From Cladorhizidae sp. MBARI D1340-BT2 (taxonomy: Eukaryota; Porifera; Demospongiae; Poecilosclerida; Cladorhizidae): DNA of 64,000 bases. Position 1 is the stretch's first letter. Every line of letters begins with the position of its first letter. Below, in pieces: positions 39,611 to 54,600 of the stretch. The DNA is taken from positions 3,224,322-3,288,321 of the forward strand of contig JAQNBH010000011.1 in the NCBI GenBank assembly GCA_028752905.1, in the 5' to 3' direction. A model generated the notes under the pieces. It searched no databases and was not told the origin of the DNA. It saw nothing but the letters and a program-made list of their open reading frames with translations. Both the position numbers and the translations under genes were made by a program.

Positions 39611-42600
39611 ATGGCTGAGACGAGTAGCACCTCTGTAGCGGACAAAATTTCAGAGGAGAGGAAGAAAGACATTTCTGACGTATGTATATATATAAATAAC
39701 CTAGCTATGCTATTGCGAGTTTCTTTTTATCTTCCTTGCTTTCTGGTTTTGTAGGCCGCACAATTGGTGGATAAGATTCGTTCTCTCGGTGGCCTGGAGG
39801 TTAAAGATAGGACTTATCACTTCAAGACATACAAAAGCTGTTTTATTGGTAGGTGACTTGCTACATGCTAACTGGCTGCAAATGTAACGGAGACAAAATT
39901 GTTGGTGTGGCATAGCCAATCCTTTACCCTCCTTATCTTAGGGGTGGTGGAAGAGAAGGGTCTGGTGTATAAGCATAGTGGGACCTGTATTATGGCAACT
40001 ATAATATATAGGATTTATGTTATGGCAACCATAATATGTAGGACTTGTGTTATGGCAACTGGAATATATAGGACTTGTATGGCAACTATAATATATAAGA
40101 CTTCTGTTATGGCAACTGTAATATGCAGGACTTGTGTTATGGAAACTATAATCTCTTGCAGTCTGGTTGCACTATTCACATTCCAGAATGCTAAATTATT
40201 AGTTCTCCACAAGCAAGGTACATTGGCCTCGCTGTTGGAGAGGAACGTGTATGCAGAAGCAGTGTTGCCATATTTTTTTTTGTAATTTCCAAATTACTCG
40301 CCCACATTTTTTGGCAACAAAAAATCCAAACAAAATCCAAACAACAATTTCATGAGAAATAACATACTAAAGTGTCTTCATAGCATTTACACATGTCTTT
40401 AATAGTTCAGTGTTCGGTTTAAATTCATAGCATTTTTGAGGAACATTGAATTGCACTGTTAAAAGTGAATTTAATGTAGAAATTCCTAGTCTGTTTCTGT
40501 GATTCGTTTTGTTGAGACCAATGTGGCTGAATAAACGTTCAGTATCAGCATTGCCATGGGGTATAACTAGAATAGCTTTTGCGAGTTTTGCCAATGTGGA
40601 GTAGCGATACTCAGTTTCCAAGCAGTCTTTGATTTGGCTGATTGCATGCCAATACTTATTCACCTCTGTGATGGCCGTGACTTTAGGAGGTAATGGCGAC
40701 ATGCAGAAATCCATAAATTCCTCTTGAAGGCTGGGTTTGTCACCAACTTGAACTACCTGAGGAACACACTCTGCTGCAGCAAGCACCTGACCAGCCATAC
40801 TGTATTGTTGTAAGCCTGGTTGAAGCCATTTGAGATTGGAGAGTAACTTGTGACTCATAGGTAATCGTTTGACAGCTCCCTTGGCTGCAGCAATCCACCA
40901 AGCTTGGATAGTCTCCCTAAATTTTCTCACATCTTCAGATGGTAATCCATCCTCTTCTTCAAGGTATGATAGTGTGTTGTGACCTTGAAAACTTTGTGTA
41001 AAGGGAGATACTCTTCTGAGTTATCAATACACACTTGTGAAACACATTCAGCAGCACACACATACTCAGAATTCATGAACCGCAACAGAAATTTTCGTAT
41101 TAAGCCATCGACCCCTTGGTAGAGAACATGAAGAATTGGAGATTGCTGCTGCATGTACCTGTTGAAATTATTAACAATTGGTAATGCAGAACATAGAAAG
41201 AGCAAGTAAGCTTTGGTCAGAGGCTTTTCAAGTACAATTTTTACTCTTCTCACTACTGCCTGCTTGTCCTCAGTACTTCGAAAGTATGAGAGTAAGGCTT
41301 CATATTGCTCGATAAGATGATTTACACAAGCTTCAAGGCTGAGCCATCGTGTTTGGCATGCTTTTAAACAACTTGTGTGGCTTGCATTCCACAAAACTCT
41401 GAAATTCTTCAAACTCTCGCAGCCTCTTCTGGAAATAATACCATATATCAGTTGTCAGATCTTCCAATTCACCCGGAAAGACTTTGCAGGCCTCATTTGC
41501 TATTAGTGCTGCTATGTGACAATGGCAACTAAAGCTGGCAGCTTACGTCGTAACCGTGACATCACTGAATTTCGTGCTCCCAACATTACATTGACCCCAT
41601 CTGTACCTAATCCGACAAGATTATCATAAAGGAGGGTAGTGGATTCTTGAAAATGCTTATCGATTGCGTTAAATAGTAGCTCTGCAGTTGCCCTCTCTAC
41701 ACTCTCTAGGGTAAAGAAGACACATCCCACCTGTCCTTGGGTGTTATCGAAGAATCAAAGCATAATAGCAGCTTGTTGTGTAACAGTAATATCAGTTGTC
41801 TCATCAATTTGGAGGCTGAAGTATTTAGTCTCTCTAACTGCTGCATAAATGGTTTTCCAACAATCCTGGGCAATAACTTTCAACACAGCTGTTGCTTTAG
41901 TACGACTGCACTTAAAGTCTTTAGCAATAGAAGAATCAGGAAACATCAACTTGAATAGTTTGGTACAATGATCTCCCAATTGAAAGGCAAGATGGTGCTC
42001 TCCAAGGAAATATGCGAAGAGTACTTCTGCACGGATTACAGACTCCTCTCTTATTGGCCCAAAGTAGGACTGTAGAGGCAGTGCACCCACACCATCTTTT
42101 TCTGAGTGTTTGTGTAATTTCGTTTCCTGATGTCTCCTGAGATCTCTAGTACCACCTCTTCCAAGGTTTATATCACGAGAGCACTTCATACAGAAGACAA
42201 AAGAAGATCCCTTTCTCTGAAGTTGTGGCCCATGGGAAAGTCTTTGCATACTGTCTACGATAGACTCACAATCGCTTTAGAAGACCTGATAGATGTAGAG
42301 ATTCGACATTGTGAAACCTCATTATCAGAGTCAGAATCCATATCTGAAGAATCTTCTTCTGGTAACCTTGAAGTACTGGGTTCTGAAGATGCCATAACTC
42401 TCTCTGACACTCACTGAAAGATTCTAACACTTGCACAAATCAGGCTTTAAATGCCCAACCAGATAGCTCATGCATGAGCATGCACATAGATCAAAGGGTT
42501 CTGGCTCTGCAGGCATATTCCTGCACAGACCAAGTGACAACATAATAACACAGGAATATTCCTGGTGATCACATGAATATTCCTGAGACCAGGTGACCAC

Positions 42601-45600
42601 AAAATGACCACACTCAGCTAATACCACAGAGAGTGGTTTTGAAATAGGCTGCACAAGGTCTGATATGTCAAACAATTTTCTAATGGTGAAAAATCCAAAC
42701 ATTTATTGATAAAATCCAAACAGAAAATTTAAGGGTCAGAAATCCAAACAGTTTGACCAACACTATGGCAACACTGCTATCAGCCACCTACTAATTGGTC
42801 TGAGTTTCACTATACTTGCAAATAGTTAACTATTGCATATACAAAAGATTGTCTGCCATTTCTGAGACGTAGGCAGTGAAGTGCTCAATTCCTGCTCTGT
42901 AAGTCCTATACGCTGAGACACCAGACCTTCCCTAAACCCCTCCCCTTCCCCCCGATAAGGAAGGTAAAGGGTCAGTTCCACCAGACGAATTTTGGCAGGA
43001 GTGTAAAGTGGGAAATTCTGGTAAGATTACAAGAAAGTAGTTCACGTGTACAATAATAACACTGACACGAGGAATGGCCTTCCTCTCGTAGGTGGTAGAA
43101 GTGTGGTAAAACTAACTGGTTGTGAAGCTGATGGAGTAAGTTAACCCCTGTTTACACCCTTGACATCCTGTTTAAAACCTCTGACACTACTCTCACCTTA
43201 ACTCTAAACTAGTTGCCGGCTGTACTGTCTAACTGCTGCTGAATTTCTATGTAGGAAAGCATATCTACCAATGTCTGACTTGGTTTGGTAGCTGTAGTGA
43301 GTGCAGTGAGAGTCTTTGTAGTGATTCTCCAAAAAGCCATTAGCTGCATGTACAGCAGAAGCTGTAATCCCAGGAACATCTTCAGGTTGAGGGAGAACAC
43401 TGTTCCACTTTCTAGAAATGCCGAGGGCTATAGTGACTTTCTACTCCGGCTCTGAAAATATCAAATGAGTCACAGCACGTGCATAAGTGATGATGATGTA
43501 ATTACTATAAATATTGTATGCATGTGAAAAATGTTCACATTTGGATGGCCGCTCGTGAAATTTTGCCGCTATTTCTCCTCATAGAATTATTTCACTTTAC
43601 GAATAGTACGCTAATCTGCACAAAGTCTGAGAATGTAGTTTGCTGTAGTGTATCAGGGAGTGGAAGTTGTTGTAAGCTCGATGCGAGTCTTGCAGCAATT
43701 CCGATTAGGTATCTCTTTACCTATTATACCTTGTTTATACCTTGTGAAGGAGAGGAAAAATTGTCCACCTCACACCCAATATGTTGTTTTTTGTTCTGTT
43801 AATTGCACCCCTCCCCCCAAGATTCTAATTCACCTTTACCACAAAACCACAAACCCAGAAAGGTTGGTTTACACTCCGAACAAAGCGGTTTACAGTGGTG
43901 TTCACACCCTCTCTCTCCCCACTCAGTATGAAAGAGGTAAAGGGTGGACTAAACAAGATAAGCACATTGGAGGGACAGTTGCATTTTTGACCCACGTGTA
44001 TTTTCCCCCTTTGGTTACCACTTTATAACTCCATAGATTCGATAAACTTCATGGTATGGACTTGATATTAGCTAAAAAAATAGGTCTCTCTTTGTGCTCT
44101 CTGTTCATACTAAATCATAAGTATAACTATAGCCAAGTTATTGGAGCTACAAGTGGAGGGACCTCAAAAACCTGAATGCCTGAATTGGCCGTCCAGATTG
44201 CCAAGTGCTAGAGAGTTGAAATTAGCACCAGTGGAAGCTCTACTCTATTCAATGAGTGTTTTCATTAGGCGTTAAAATGTAAGTATGTGGTCAAGCACGT
44301 GGGTGGAAAATGAATTTCGTTAATAATCCATAAAACTCAATGAATGAAAACACTCGTTGAATAGAGTAGGGCTTCCTCTAGCCACTGGTGCTAATTTCAA
44401 ATCTTTAGCACTTTGCAATCTGGAGATATTTTTATGTGGGCATTCAGGCTTTGAAGTTCCCTCCACTTTAGGTCTAGTAACTTGGCTATAGTTATATCTA
44501 TGAAAAATATTTTAGTATCAAAAGAGAGCACACAGAGAGACTTATCTTTTGAGCTATATATCAAGTCCATACAATGAAGTTTACAGAATCTATGGAGCTA
44601 TAAAATGGTAACCACAAGTTAAAATATATTTTTTTTTTATGTCACTATCTCCCCCAATGGATGAGTGCGAGCTGTCCAGGCAAAGTGCCCAGGGGACATA
44701 GAAATTTAGTTTTAGACCACGTGCATGCCTGTAGCATCACAGCAAAGATGGCGACCCTCCACACGTGCATGCCTGTAACATCACAGCAAAGATGGCGACC
44801 GTCAGCACGCGCATGCCTGTAGCATCACAGCAAAGATGCCGTCCGTCCAGTATTAGCTATAAACATCCCAGGATATCTCTTCAAAGTAAGTCGCATCAAT
44901 AGAATGCAGATACAATAAGCTGCAGTCATGGCTTCATTGAGTGGGACGATCAAAAGCAATGCATGGCTAGGTCATGCCTGCAGCAAAGAAATCCATCTAG
45001 GAATGCCTGTTTCTCAAAAGCAAAGGGATTGCGAGTAGTTCTTGGTCAGCATAAGTGCCTGTCTTGCTTTTCTCAAAAGATGGACTTCCAGAAATAGCAG
45101 TATAGACCTGGACTGGAAGGGACCATTCATGTGGTGGTTATGATCATCAGCTAGTTAAAAATGATCTTTTATTTTACTTGGTCCCCGTCAAAATAGATTG
45201 GGGGTGGGGGTTATAGGTGAAATCACGAAGTTCGTAACATTTATTATCGCCATAACTTCCCCCCTCTTTTGTTTCTGCGTGTAATTTTAGTACCAAAGTG
45301 TTGCTTATTCTGTGTGCTTTCAAATGGTATGTTTGATGTCCCTCTAGGCATATTTTCTTAGAAGATACATCCGGCAACACTTATATCCCTCAAATACTAC
45401 ACCACATCTCTCCAGCAGATCTCCCCAGTGGAGTATAGACAGCAAGGGCTGTTTTGGGGGTCTGTGGTTTGCAGCAAGGGCTGTTTTGGGGGTCTGTGGT
45501 TTGCAGCAAGGGCTATTTTGGGAGTATGTGGTTTGTCAGAGCAATTAGTGCGAAAGGAAATTGGTTGCACACAAAGTGTTTGTGGTTCTAGGCGACCACA

Positions 45601-48600
45601 TGAGCTAAACTGATTAAAACAAAGGTCACCTCTTCAACAAATCAACATAACAACAACAACAACAAACAACCACCAGAAGCGCACAGAACTCTGAGTGGCT
45701 TTCAACAGACATAAGGTTAGCTTTGAAAGAGAACTGTAACATAGTTATGATTGTTGGGAAACCAGAAAACATGAATTGCAGGAATGAGTAGTCTAAGGTG
45801 GACATTCTCGGTTTCCTTTCCTTTTTTCCCAACTTTTTTGACTTGAAATAAGTGAAACTGCATGGACAAAAACCGCATCACTCGCTGGCAAGTGACCTGG
45901 TGTTTAGCCCGTGCCACTCACTTTCTTGTTGTTGTTTTTGCGACTGATATCCAGGTTTGTGAATATCTGTTTACAGGGGTCACTGAGATGCCCAGGTTTG
46001 TGAATATCTGTTTACAGGGGTCACTGAGATGCCTAGGTTTGTGAATATCTGTTTAAAGGGGTCACTGAGATGCCCAGGTTTGTGAATATCTGTTTACAGG
46101 GGTCACAGATGCCCAGGTTTGTGAATATCTGTTTACAGGGGTCACTGAGATGCCCAGGTTTGTGAATATCTGTTTACAGGAGTCACTGAGCTACGGCTGC
46201 CTCAAAGACGGTGGAATGTTTGTCCGGTTTTAGGAAGAGAGATACGTGGTTTCCACTTATTCCTGCTACAATTTAAACAATAGAACTTGGAAAACGGGGT
46301 GGAGATCAGGCTGGAAAAACAGGAAGAGATTTTTTAAATTATTTTTTTGTTGTTGCGAGAGACAATGCCTGATTGCACTCAGAGGCTCTGAGTCAGCAGG
46401 GAACTGACCCTCAGATGGAGTAGCCCTAACATCACGGCAGCCAAGGATCGATTTTTAATGGCTGTAGATGTTGAGACACTTGACGGAGTGGTCAACTGTA
46501 GTAACTCTCGATATCACCTCAGTTTACCGACCTTAAATGCAATAGTCTTGCCATTTCCACAGCTGATAAGCTCCTTGATTAGAGACTGGATTAGCTCCTG
46601 CCATCAGCACAGCTGAACTGTTGCTTGACTCCTGCGACTCTTGACAGCGCTACAGTGATGAGCTGACACCTGGTCCATGCTCGCCTTAGAATTTTGCACA
46701 GGAAATTAAAATTTGACTGCTTATTGTCTGTACAATTTGAGGGCGGATTACTGCATGTGACTGGATTTGAGAAAAGCCACCATATAATGAGATTTCAATT
46801 AATATTCCAATTTAAATATTTGACCTTGTGCAGGATATGTGTGAGGAAATAGTAGATAATAGATAAAATATCTTGATGATGACTTTCATGGCTGTAACTG
46901 TTTGTATTTGGGCTATCTCTTCTCTACCTTCATGAATGATTCAAGGCAAGCTGAAATGTTTTGGGGGTAAGAGTGGCCGAAACACCTGTGTTTAGCATTA
47001 GGAAGCTGCCTAGTAAGTTTTAACTGAGATTTCTTGTCTGCCATTTTGGGGGGGGGGGGGGAGGGGTACGAGATATTAAAAAAACAAAAAACAGTTGTGG
47101 TTATGACTTTATGGCTCCGTAGATTCTGCACACTTAGCATTATGACGTTTATAAATAGCTAGTCTCTCGTTACTGCAGCTAAAGTGGGGGACCTCAAAAC
47201 CGATCATTTGTGACTCCTGATTAGGAAGTGCTAGCAGGTGAAATTAGTATCTGTGGCAAAAGGAAGCTTTGTAGTATACAAACATTAGGTGCTAAAATAG
47301 AGTAGGTGGTCAAGGTCACTCAGACCTCTTACCACTACTCACAATTCCCACTTAATCAAGGTTTAGTATGCCTAATCATTGTGGCTTCCTCTAGCCTGCT
47401 AGCACTTTCCAATTAGGAGCCACAGCTTTGCAAAATCAGGCAATCGGGTTGAGGTTTCCCTCACTTGAGCTGTAGAAACTTTAGAGAGACTATCTTTTGA
47501 ACTATATATCAAGTTCATAAAGTGAAGTGTGCAGAATCTACGCTTGACCACGTACTTATTGAATAGCCTAGGGCTTCCTCTAGCCACTGGTACCAATTAG
47601 CACTTAGCAATCAGTTATTTATGGTTGCAGAGATTCAGTTTTTTGAGGTCCCTCCACTTTATGTCTAGTAACTTGCCTATAGTTATACCTATGAAGTAGT
47701 TATACCTATGAAACATATTTTAGTATCAAAAGAGAGCACACAGAGAGACCTATCTTTTGAGCTATATATCAAGTCCATACCATGAAGTTTGCAGAATCTA
47801 CGGAGCTCTAAAGTTGTAACCATAAGTTAAAAAAATTAAAATGCCATTGTCTCCCCTAAAGTCGGAACCACAAGTTTTCCCCCTTAAAATCGACAATAGG
47901 GAGTGCCACCTCACTCAACAATAGATGTGGTTTGCATTAGAGAGCTTGCTACGAGAAAGCTTAGCTTAAACCACAGGATGCATGAATAGCAGCTGCACTG
48001 GTCAAGGCTAGGATCAAACATGGATGGCGTGATGAAAACCAACACTACTAGCTACTAGCTTTCTATGTAGCTCCTGGCTATATGTGATGCGATCTGAAAA
48101 AAGGGCCCACTTCGCCCAAAAACTGATTTGCAAGAGGACCTGAGATAGCTACCAAGGTTATGAATCATGATATTTTAATAAATTACCCCAGAGGCAACTT
48201 GGGTCATTGCTCTATCTTTCTGCAAAGTTTCAAGGCCAAGAAGTGCTTCCTTCCATCCAAGCAAGCAGTTAGAAAAAGCTTAAAAATAGAGAAGCCACGC
48301 GAAGCTACCGCGTACACGGAATGAAAATACGGGCATGCGGATATTTCCCTTTGGTTTCCTAAATAAACAGCGTAGTGATTGAAAACGTGACATCAATGCG
48401 TGATGCGGAGTTTCACGTAAAACAACACAAGGGAAATTTCAATACGCGTTTTATCGTTTGAGGATGTTGTGAAGAATGGAAGTAAGACTATGTATAACTT
48501 TGGAATGGCATTAGATCAAGGCACAATTCCAGTACCATTCCACTTAGCTATCCTTGCACCTTAACCTCACACCAATAATGCATTTTTTTGTTTTTGGCGA

Positions 48601-51600
48601 TGAGGGCCCTTTTCTCAGATCGTATCACATATAATGTCCATGATATGAGATTGTGTTAGATGCAAATTGGCATCACACGCATACAGGCTTTGAATGATGG
48701 TTGACGCTAACTGGCGTCATTAGCAATTTTAGTGAAGGCTGGTCCACTAAAAGAAGAGCTAGTTAGTTTAAGTGTTTATAAGGCAGTATTGCACTTCTAT
48801 AAATGCTGCTTATAGGAATCCATGACTAGCATGTCTAAGCCCTACCTGACAAGATAAGCTAGTTAACCGATTGCACGCCGTATTCCTAGTCCCGCGGGCA
48901 AATTATTCATGAATTAACGAGGTATTTTACTTATTATTTTTATATCTTCCGTTCTGCAGGGACTCCACCCATGAAACTTGGGTCATATTCAGCCACACGA
49001 TAGCTCTACTTCCTGTAAAAAAATCGAGCCTTCCTTACCAACTGGGCAGAACTAACCAGCATTATAAAACCTTGTCATCTTCTTGGGGGTGAATACTTTC
49101 ATATTTTCACACCATTATACACACATTATAATGCCAACACAAGATGGAGCATCTATTTACAAACCCTCTACCAGCTGCAAAGCCAGTGGGTTGTTTTCCC
49201 CATCAAAATGCTAACACATAATAATACAAAAAACAAATTATAAGAGAGTGAAAATGCTAACACATACTAGAATAAAACCATAATATAAAACACAATTATG
49301 TAAGGGAGTGTCTTGGGTAGAGCTCCGGTCTTGCTGTCACGGGTAGAGTAGAACTTGCTCAGTCTTGGGTATAGCTTGCTTGGTCTCCGGCATGATATTT
49401 CACCATGTTTTTATTCTACACAAACATGAGATACCAGGATAAGAATAACACTTGAATACTGGAGAGACGAGAGAAGTAGACGAAGGGACAGGGAACGAGA
49501 GAAGTAGACGAAGGGACAGGGAACGAGAGAAGTAGACGAAGGAGCAGGGAACAAGAGAGAAGTAGACGAAGGAGCAGGGAACAAGAGAGAAGCACAGAAA
49601 GGAGCAGGGGGTGCATAAACATTACTGATAGTCCACCAAGGTATGGTATTACGAAAACAGTCACGGCCTGTTGATCCACCACACAAAGGAACCTTACAAA
49701 AACAACACTGGGGACCTTGCCTCATGCCTGTAACCTTTACTAATGCAAACTACACAGCACTTCTTTGCACAGCACTGTGGGAAATGACCTAGTTTTAAAT
49801 TGAGGCGATCTAGCTGACTATTTGCCTGACTACAACGTTGACCTGCACGCTGCCGAGAAGAGAAAGAACCAATCAAAGATTTAGCTAGAAAAATCCTAGC
49901 TTCTAGATAATTACCCTTCCTTACTGATATTGGAGCTCGGACAGAAGAAAACAAAATAAATGAATTCAATAAACAAGCTTCTATCAAATTTGTAACCAAC
50001 AAACCATCAATAGAATTTACATGTACATAACGCATTAGCTCCAAAAACCGAGTCCTAGGCATTACTTTACGAACCAAAGATCCAGACAAATCCGAGTGAT
50101 TAGTGGACCAGTACAATTCTAAGTATGGAAGTGTGGAAACTCCCATTATTATCAACATTCCTACAAAAGCTTTCATTTCCTCTATATTAGTATCTACCCA
50201 TGGCCTGGAGAGACTAGCCATCCTAGAAACGTAACTGTTCGTCTCTGCTACTAGGAGTTCCCACACTTCAAGAGTAAAAAAAAGGTAAAATGCATCTAAA
50301 AATGTACTTGATGCACCAAGCAATGAAGAAGTTGGACCAGCTGTTGCTGTATAGTCCAATTTCAAAGGAGTTGGCTCCTTTATTTCCCACTTACCTGTGA
50401 CCTCAAGTTAGCCTAGAACCAGTGCCAGATGCTTGGGCAGAACCAGTGCCAGATGCTCGGACAGAACCAGTGCCAGATGCTCGCACATGCCTATAACCTC
50501 TGGCCCGCCTACTACCAGTACCTTTTGGAGGACCACTAGCAACACTTACGACTCCACTACCACTTGAGCTGCTTCCCCCTTGGCCAGTACTCCCTCGCCC
50601 GCCTCTCCCTCGGCCAGTACTCCCTCGCCCGCCTCTCCCGCCTCTCCCTCGCACAACTCCAGCACCAGTCGTGTTCCCACGCCCTGTAGAGACTTCAGGC
50701 AAGGCTTCCTCATCCTCCAATGTAACAAAAGGAGTCATAGATGCCTCATCTCCACTCTCATCATCTGATGCTGTAGGAAAAGTAGTGGGGAGGGTGGGAA
50801 AAACAAGATATATATATATATATCAAGTTTGTGGTCAACATTTGAAAATTCAAATTCAAATGAAAATCAACAACTCAACAACTCCAACCTACACTCTTAG
50901 CTATAACTTTTTTCCTATAACTATCCTGTCTGAATTTGGAATACCAACAGAATAAGCTAGTATTTGGCAATAGTACACTCTCAGTTGACTATGGTAAACA
51001 AAGGCTATGAAGCGCTAAGGTTAGAAGAAACTTACAATCGAGAAGTCCATCCAAGCGCGCCTCTTCTCTTAGAGCAACTGGATCCAGAGTGTTTCCTCGG
51101 TATGCATAGATGTCTTCACCTTCTTCCCCAAATGAATCTGACCCAGAATCGCCAGAATCGTCGGCTAAAAGTTGAGAAATAACATCCTCACAGGAGAGCA
51201 TCTTTGAGCAGTTAAAAAAAAAAGCTCGACCAACAAAAATGGCGTTCAACCGCAGGATTTTTGTTGCAGATGCATCAACCGGAAATAATCATTTTTGTGA
51301 CGTTCTCTAGTCTACTAGGCATGTGCAGAACCCAACCGGGACTGTTAGCTCGTAACGGTTCATTTTATATATTTTTGTGTGGCGAAGGATGTAAGGTCTC
51401 GCGCCATATGGCGCTTACGGCGTTTAATCAGTTAATTAGCATGTCTAAGCCCTACCTGACAAGATAAGCTAGTTAATTACACATTGAAAATTATTTGCAC
51501 ACAAAATTATAATGGGTTACCTTCATTGCTAGTGCTTGGTGGCATCCACTGTCTAGAGCTTCCTTAAGCTCAGGTACTACATTCCATCTGTGCATGTTTC

Positions 51601-54600
51601 TGTAGGAGAAGTAGCGTCACAAAAGTCGATCGTTAGCTAAACATTGTCAACATCGAAGATAGCCTTTGAGATCGAGAAGCACGAATTCCGAATGGCCACT
51701 AAAGTGTGGTAGACTAGATCGCCAAACACTGCTTTGCTTTAGGGCAGATGATAGTCGAAGCTCTTCAAACTCTAGTCCAAGGTTCAGGTGCTGTTTTCTC
51801 TCGCATACTGAATGAGGCGGTCACTTGAAAATAACTCCACCCCACGCATTGTAATAGAATTTTTTAATGACGTGGTTGATCAGTAGATTGACACTAAATC
51901 AAATTTTTTAATTTAATTTAGAAACTGCAACTACATGAGGTTAACCTATTAAGAAGAAGGATGCAAAACACGATCCCACGGTCCTTTACCACATATAATC
52001 GTGTACACCAAATGCAGTTTAAAAGGATGGTATAAAGGGTCATCTAACTGGTTGTGGTCTACATGGATACAGTCTTGTTTCCCTTCCTTTGACTATTAAC
52101 AGTCAGTATAATGGTTTGTTGAGACAGTTCTATTGCAAGCCATTTTTTTAATTTGGTTGTCTCTGTATGTTGAGCATGGATGACTGCACTAAGTCAGAGT
52201 TCTACAAAGCTCAACTCTGGATTCCAAGAGTTTTTTCAAAACTGTATCACACTTGTTTCTTCCTGTTGTAGCCTCCTTCAAGGACTTGGTAACAGTTGCA
52301 CAAGAGCAAGAACTCCATAACTGATGAGTGGGTCATTAGTTCTGCTTATAAACAGCACATGCATTAGCTTGATTGCTTATAATACAGCACATCATTAGCT
52401 TGATTGCTTATAATAGAGCACTTGGATTAGCTTGATTGCTTATAATACAGCACATGATTAGCTTGATTGCTTATAATACAGCACATCATTAGCTTGATTG
52501 CTTATAATACAGCACATGCATTAGCTTGATTGCTTATAATACAGCACATCATTAGCTTGATTGCTTATAATACAGCACATGATTAGCTTGATTGCATATA
52601 ACAGCACATCATTAGCTTGATTGCTTATAATACAGCACATGATTAGCTTGATTGCTTATAATACAGCACATGATTAGCTTGATTCATTATAATACAGCAC
52701 TGCATTAGCTTGATTGCTTATAATACAGCACATCATTAGCTTGATTGCTTATAATACAACCCTTGCATTAGCTTGATTGCATCATTGATGAACTTACCCA
52801 TGGGGGTGATCCTTACCAACCACCTTATTTTGCACTGGAGAAACAGAGTAGGCATGGACATGCAGTGGAGCATGTGGATTCTTTAGTACTAATGTTTTTA
52901 TGAATGTACTTATTGTTCGCAAGCTATGTCAGAAACAACAACAACAAGAGTTAGATACACAACTAATAGAGACTGCAAGGCGTTGAGTGGCGGGTGAAGG
53001 TGTGCTGGAGAGAAATAGAGGAGGTGGGTAGATTTCAACAACTCCACAAGATTCTTGAAGATGAATTTCATGGGGGTGGATTTTTCACACTTTGTTTTTG
53101 GCGAGCAAAGTGAGGGGGGAGTTGGCTAGAAAACTTGGTTGCCGTGCTTGGCGTATCTATTCACTGTCCCCAAAAACATGCTGGTTGCGTTGCGTTCAAC
53201 GTTACAAAACGCAAACTGTAAACGCATATAACCGTCAACGTCTCAAAGAAAACAAACGGTAGCAAATGGGATAAACCGTCTGCTTAGCGGCGCGAAGGGC
53301 AAGCGCTTCGCAATTAAAAAGAAATGTCGGTGCGCTAGTAAGCCTCAGTGCATAGTGAGCGTTTTCAAGTCTCTTCATTCCAGAGCCTTCACTCTTTCCA
53401 CCTGAAGTATTGCAGTCTAATCTAAGCCTCCTGTTCCGTACTTCAGTCGAGCATCATACATCAAGAAGCAGTGCAGTCGAGAGTCGTCTCCTACCTGAAG
53501 CACCTTTTGACAGTCCAGCGTAGATCTCTGCACCTCTTTCTTGCTATAAATGCAGATAGCAAGCAAGAGATGCCGAGACCTACGCTCGATAGTAGAATGA
53601 AGTGCTTCAGGTAGAAGACATGCTCGACTGCAACTGCTGTGCTCTCGCTGGGACCGACGTTCGTACGTAACGGGACTTGCACTACTTCAGGTGGGAAGAA
53701 TGAAGGTTCTGGAACTAATCCTAGCCCCCCTATCCGAAATACAGATGAGCATCAGAAGTATGTTTTATTTTTAATTTATTACATTATATCTAATTGCTGC
53801 TCTCTTTATTTTGTTTTCTACCTGATAACTGTTCAATTATTTGATTATAAAATGTTGTTTCAATTCAATTGTCGTGTTCTTTATTGTTCAAAAAAATCCT
53901 CTGAATAGAGAAAAAAGTTCAGAATGAAAGGTAATAGTCTCACTTTTGAGTGACCACACAGTCTGAAAGGAGGGGGCCTGGTACTAAGGTAGGTGGAGGA
54001 ATGGGGTGTCAACTTCATCGAATACCTTGAAGACAAACTGGAGAAGGCTGAGGCACTGGGGGAGTTACCGGAGCCAACCTGTTCTTCAGAAGTGACACAC
54101 GGTGGGTTAGCTCCCTCTGGTTCTTCTCCAACAAAGAACATTCTATTATATATACCAAAGAAATACACAATCACATTGTCCAATAACTGAATGCAATACC
54201 ATCTCCAAATAAGAACGTGGCAATAAATTGGTGGAATGTGGGTTAGACAGCTGGACGCGTTGGTGGAGATGGAAGGAAACTAGGGGCCATCATCAAAATC
54301 CTACCTACTTTTTATTTGTTGCCAATCACATGTTCAAATAACGTTATGAAAAGGACTGTCTACATTTTTCTTCTCCCACATCTGAACAAACTCAAAGCTG
54401 CAATAATACCAGTTAGAGAATGCTTATATACAAACTATCCACTTGTCAAGATAAACGATCGACACTTTATACATTCGGAGCACGTTATGTAGCTAAAGGC
54501 TAGCACACAAGGCTTGCACACAAAGGCTATCTAAGTTTTGCTAAGCCTAAGGAACATTTAAAAAAAAGGTTTGCAAATGTTATAGTACAGAAGCTATGAC

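Larger units (their letters stand above)
48867..51431. mobile_element. piggyBac element, 2.57 kb, with TTAA target duplication
   Basis: Ends CCGATTGCACGCCGTA (left) and, reverse-complemented, CTGATTAAACGCCGTA (right), each bordered by TTAA (48863-48866 and 51432-51435), the exact piggyBac target. A 39-bp sequence starting AGCATGTCTAAGCCCTACC lies on both sides (48828-48866 and 51438-51476), so the insertion split a pre-existing 41-bp tandem duplication. Confidence 0.92.

Noticed and set aside
43518..43802. 94-codon ORF with a signal-peptide-like hydrophobic start
   Set aside because: No conserved features, no splice support, and an overlapping competing frame; insufficient to call a gene.
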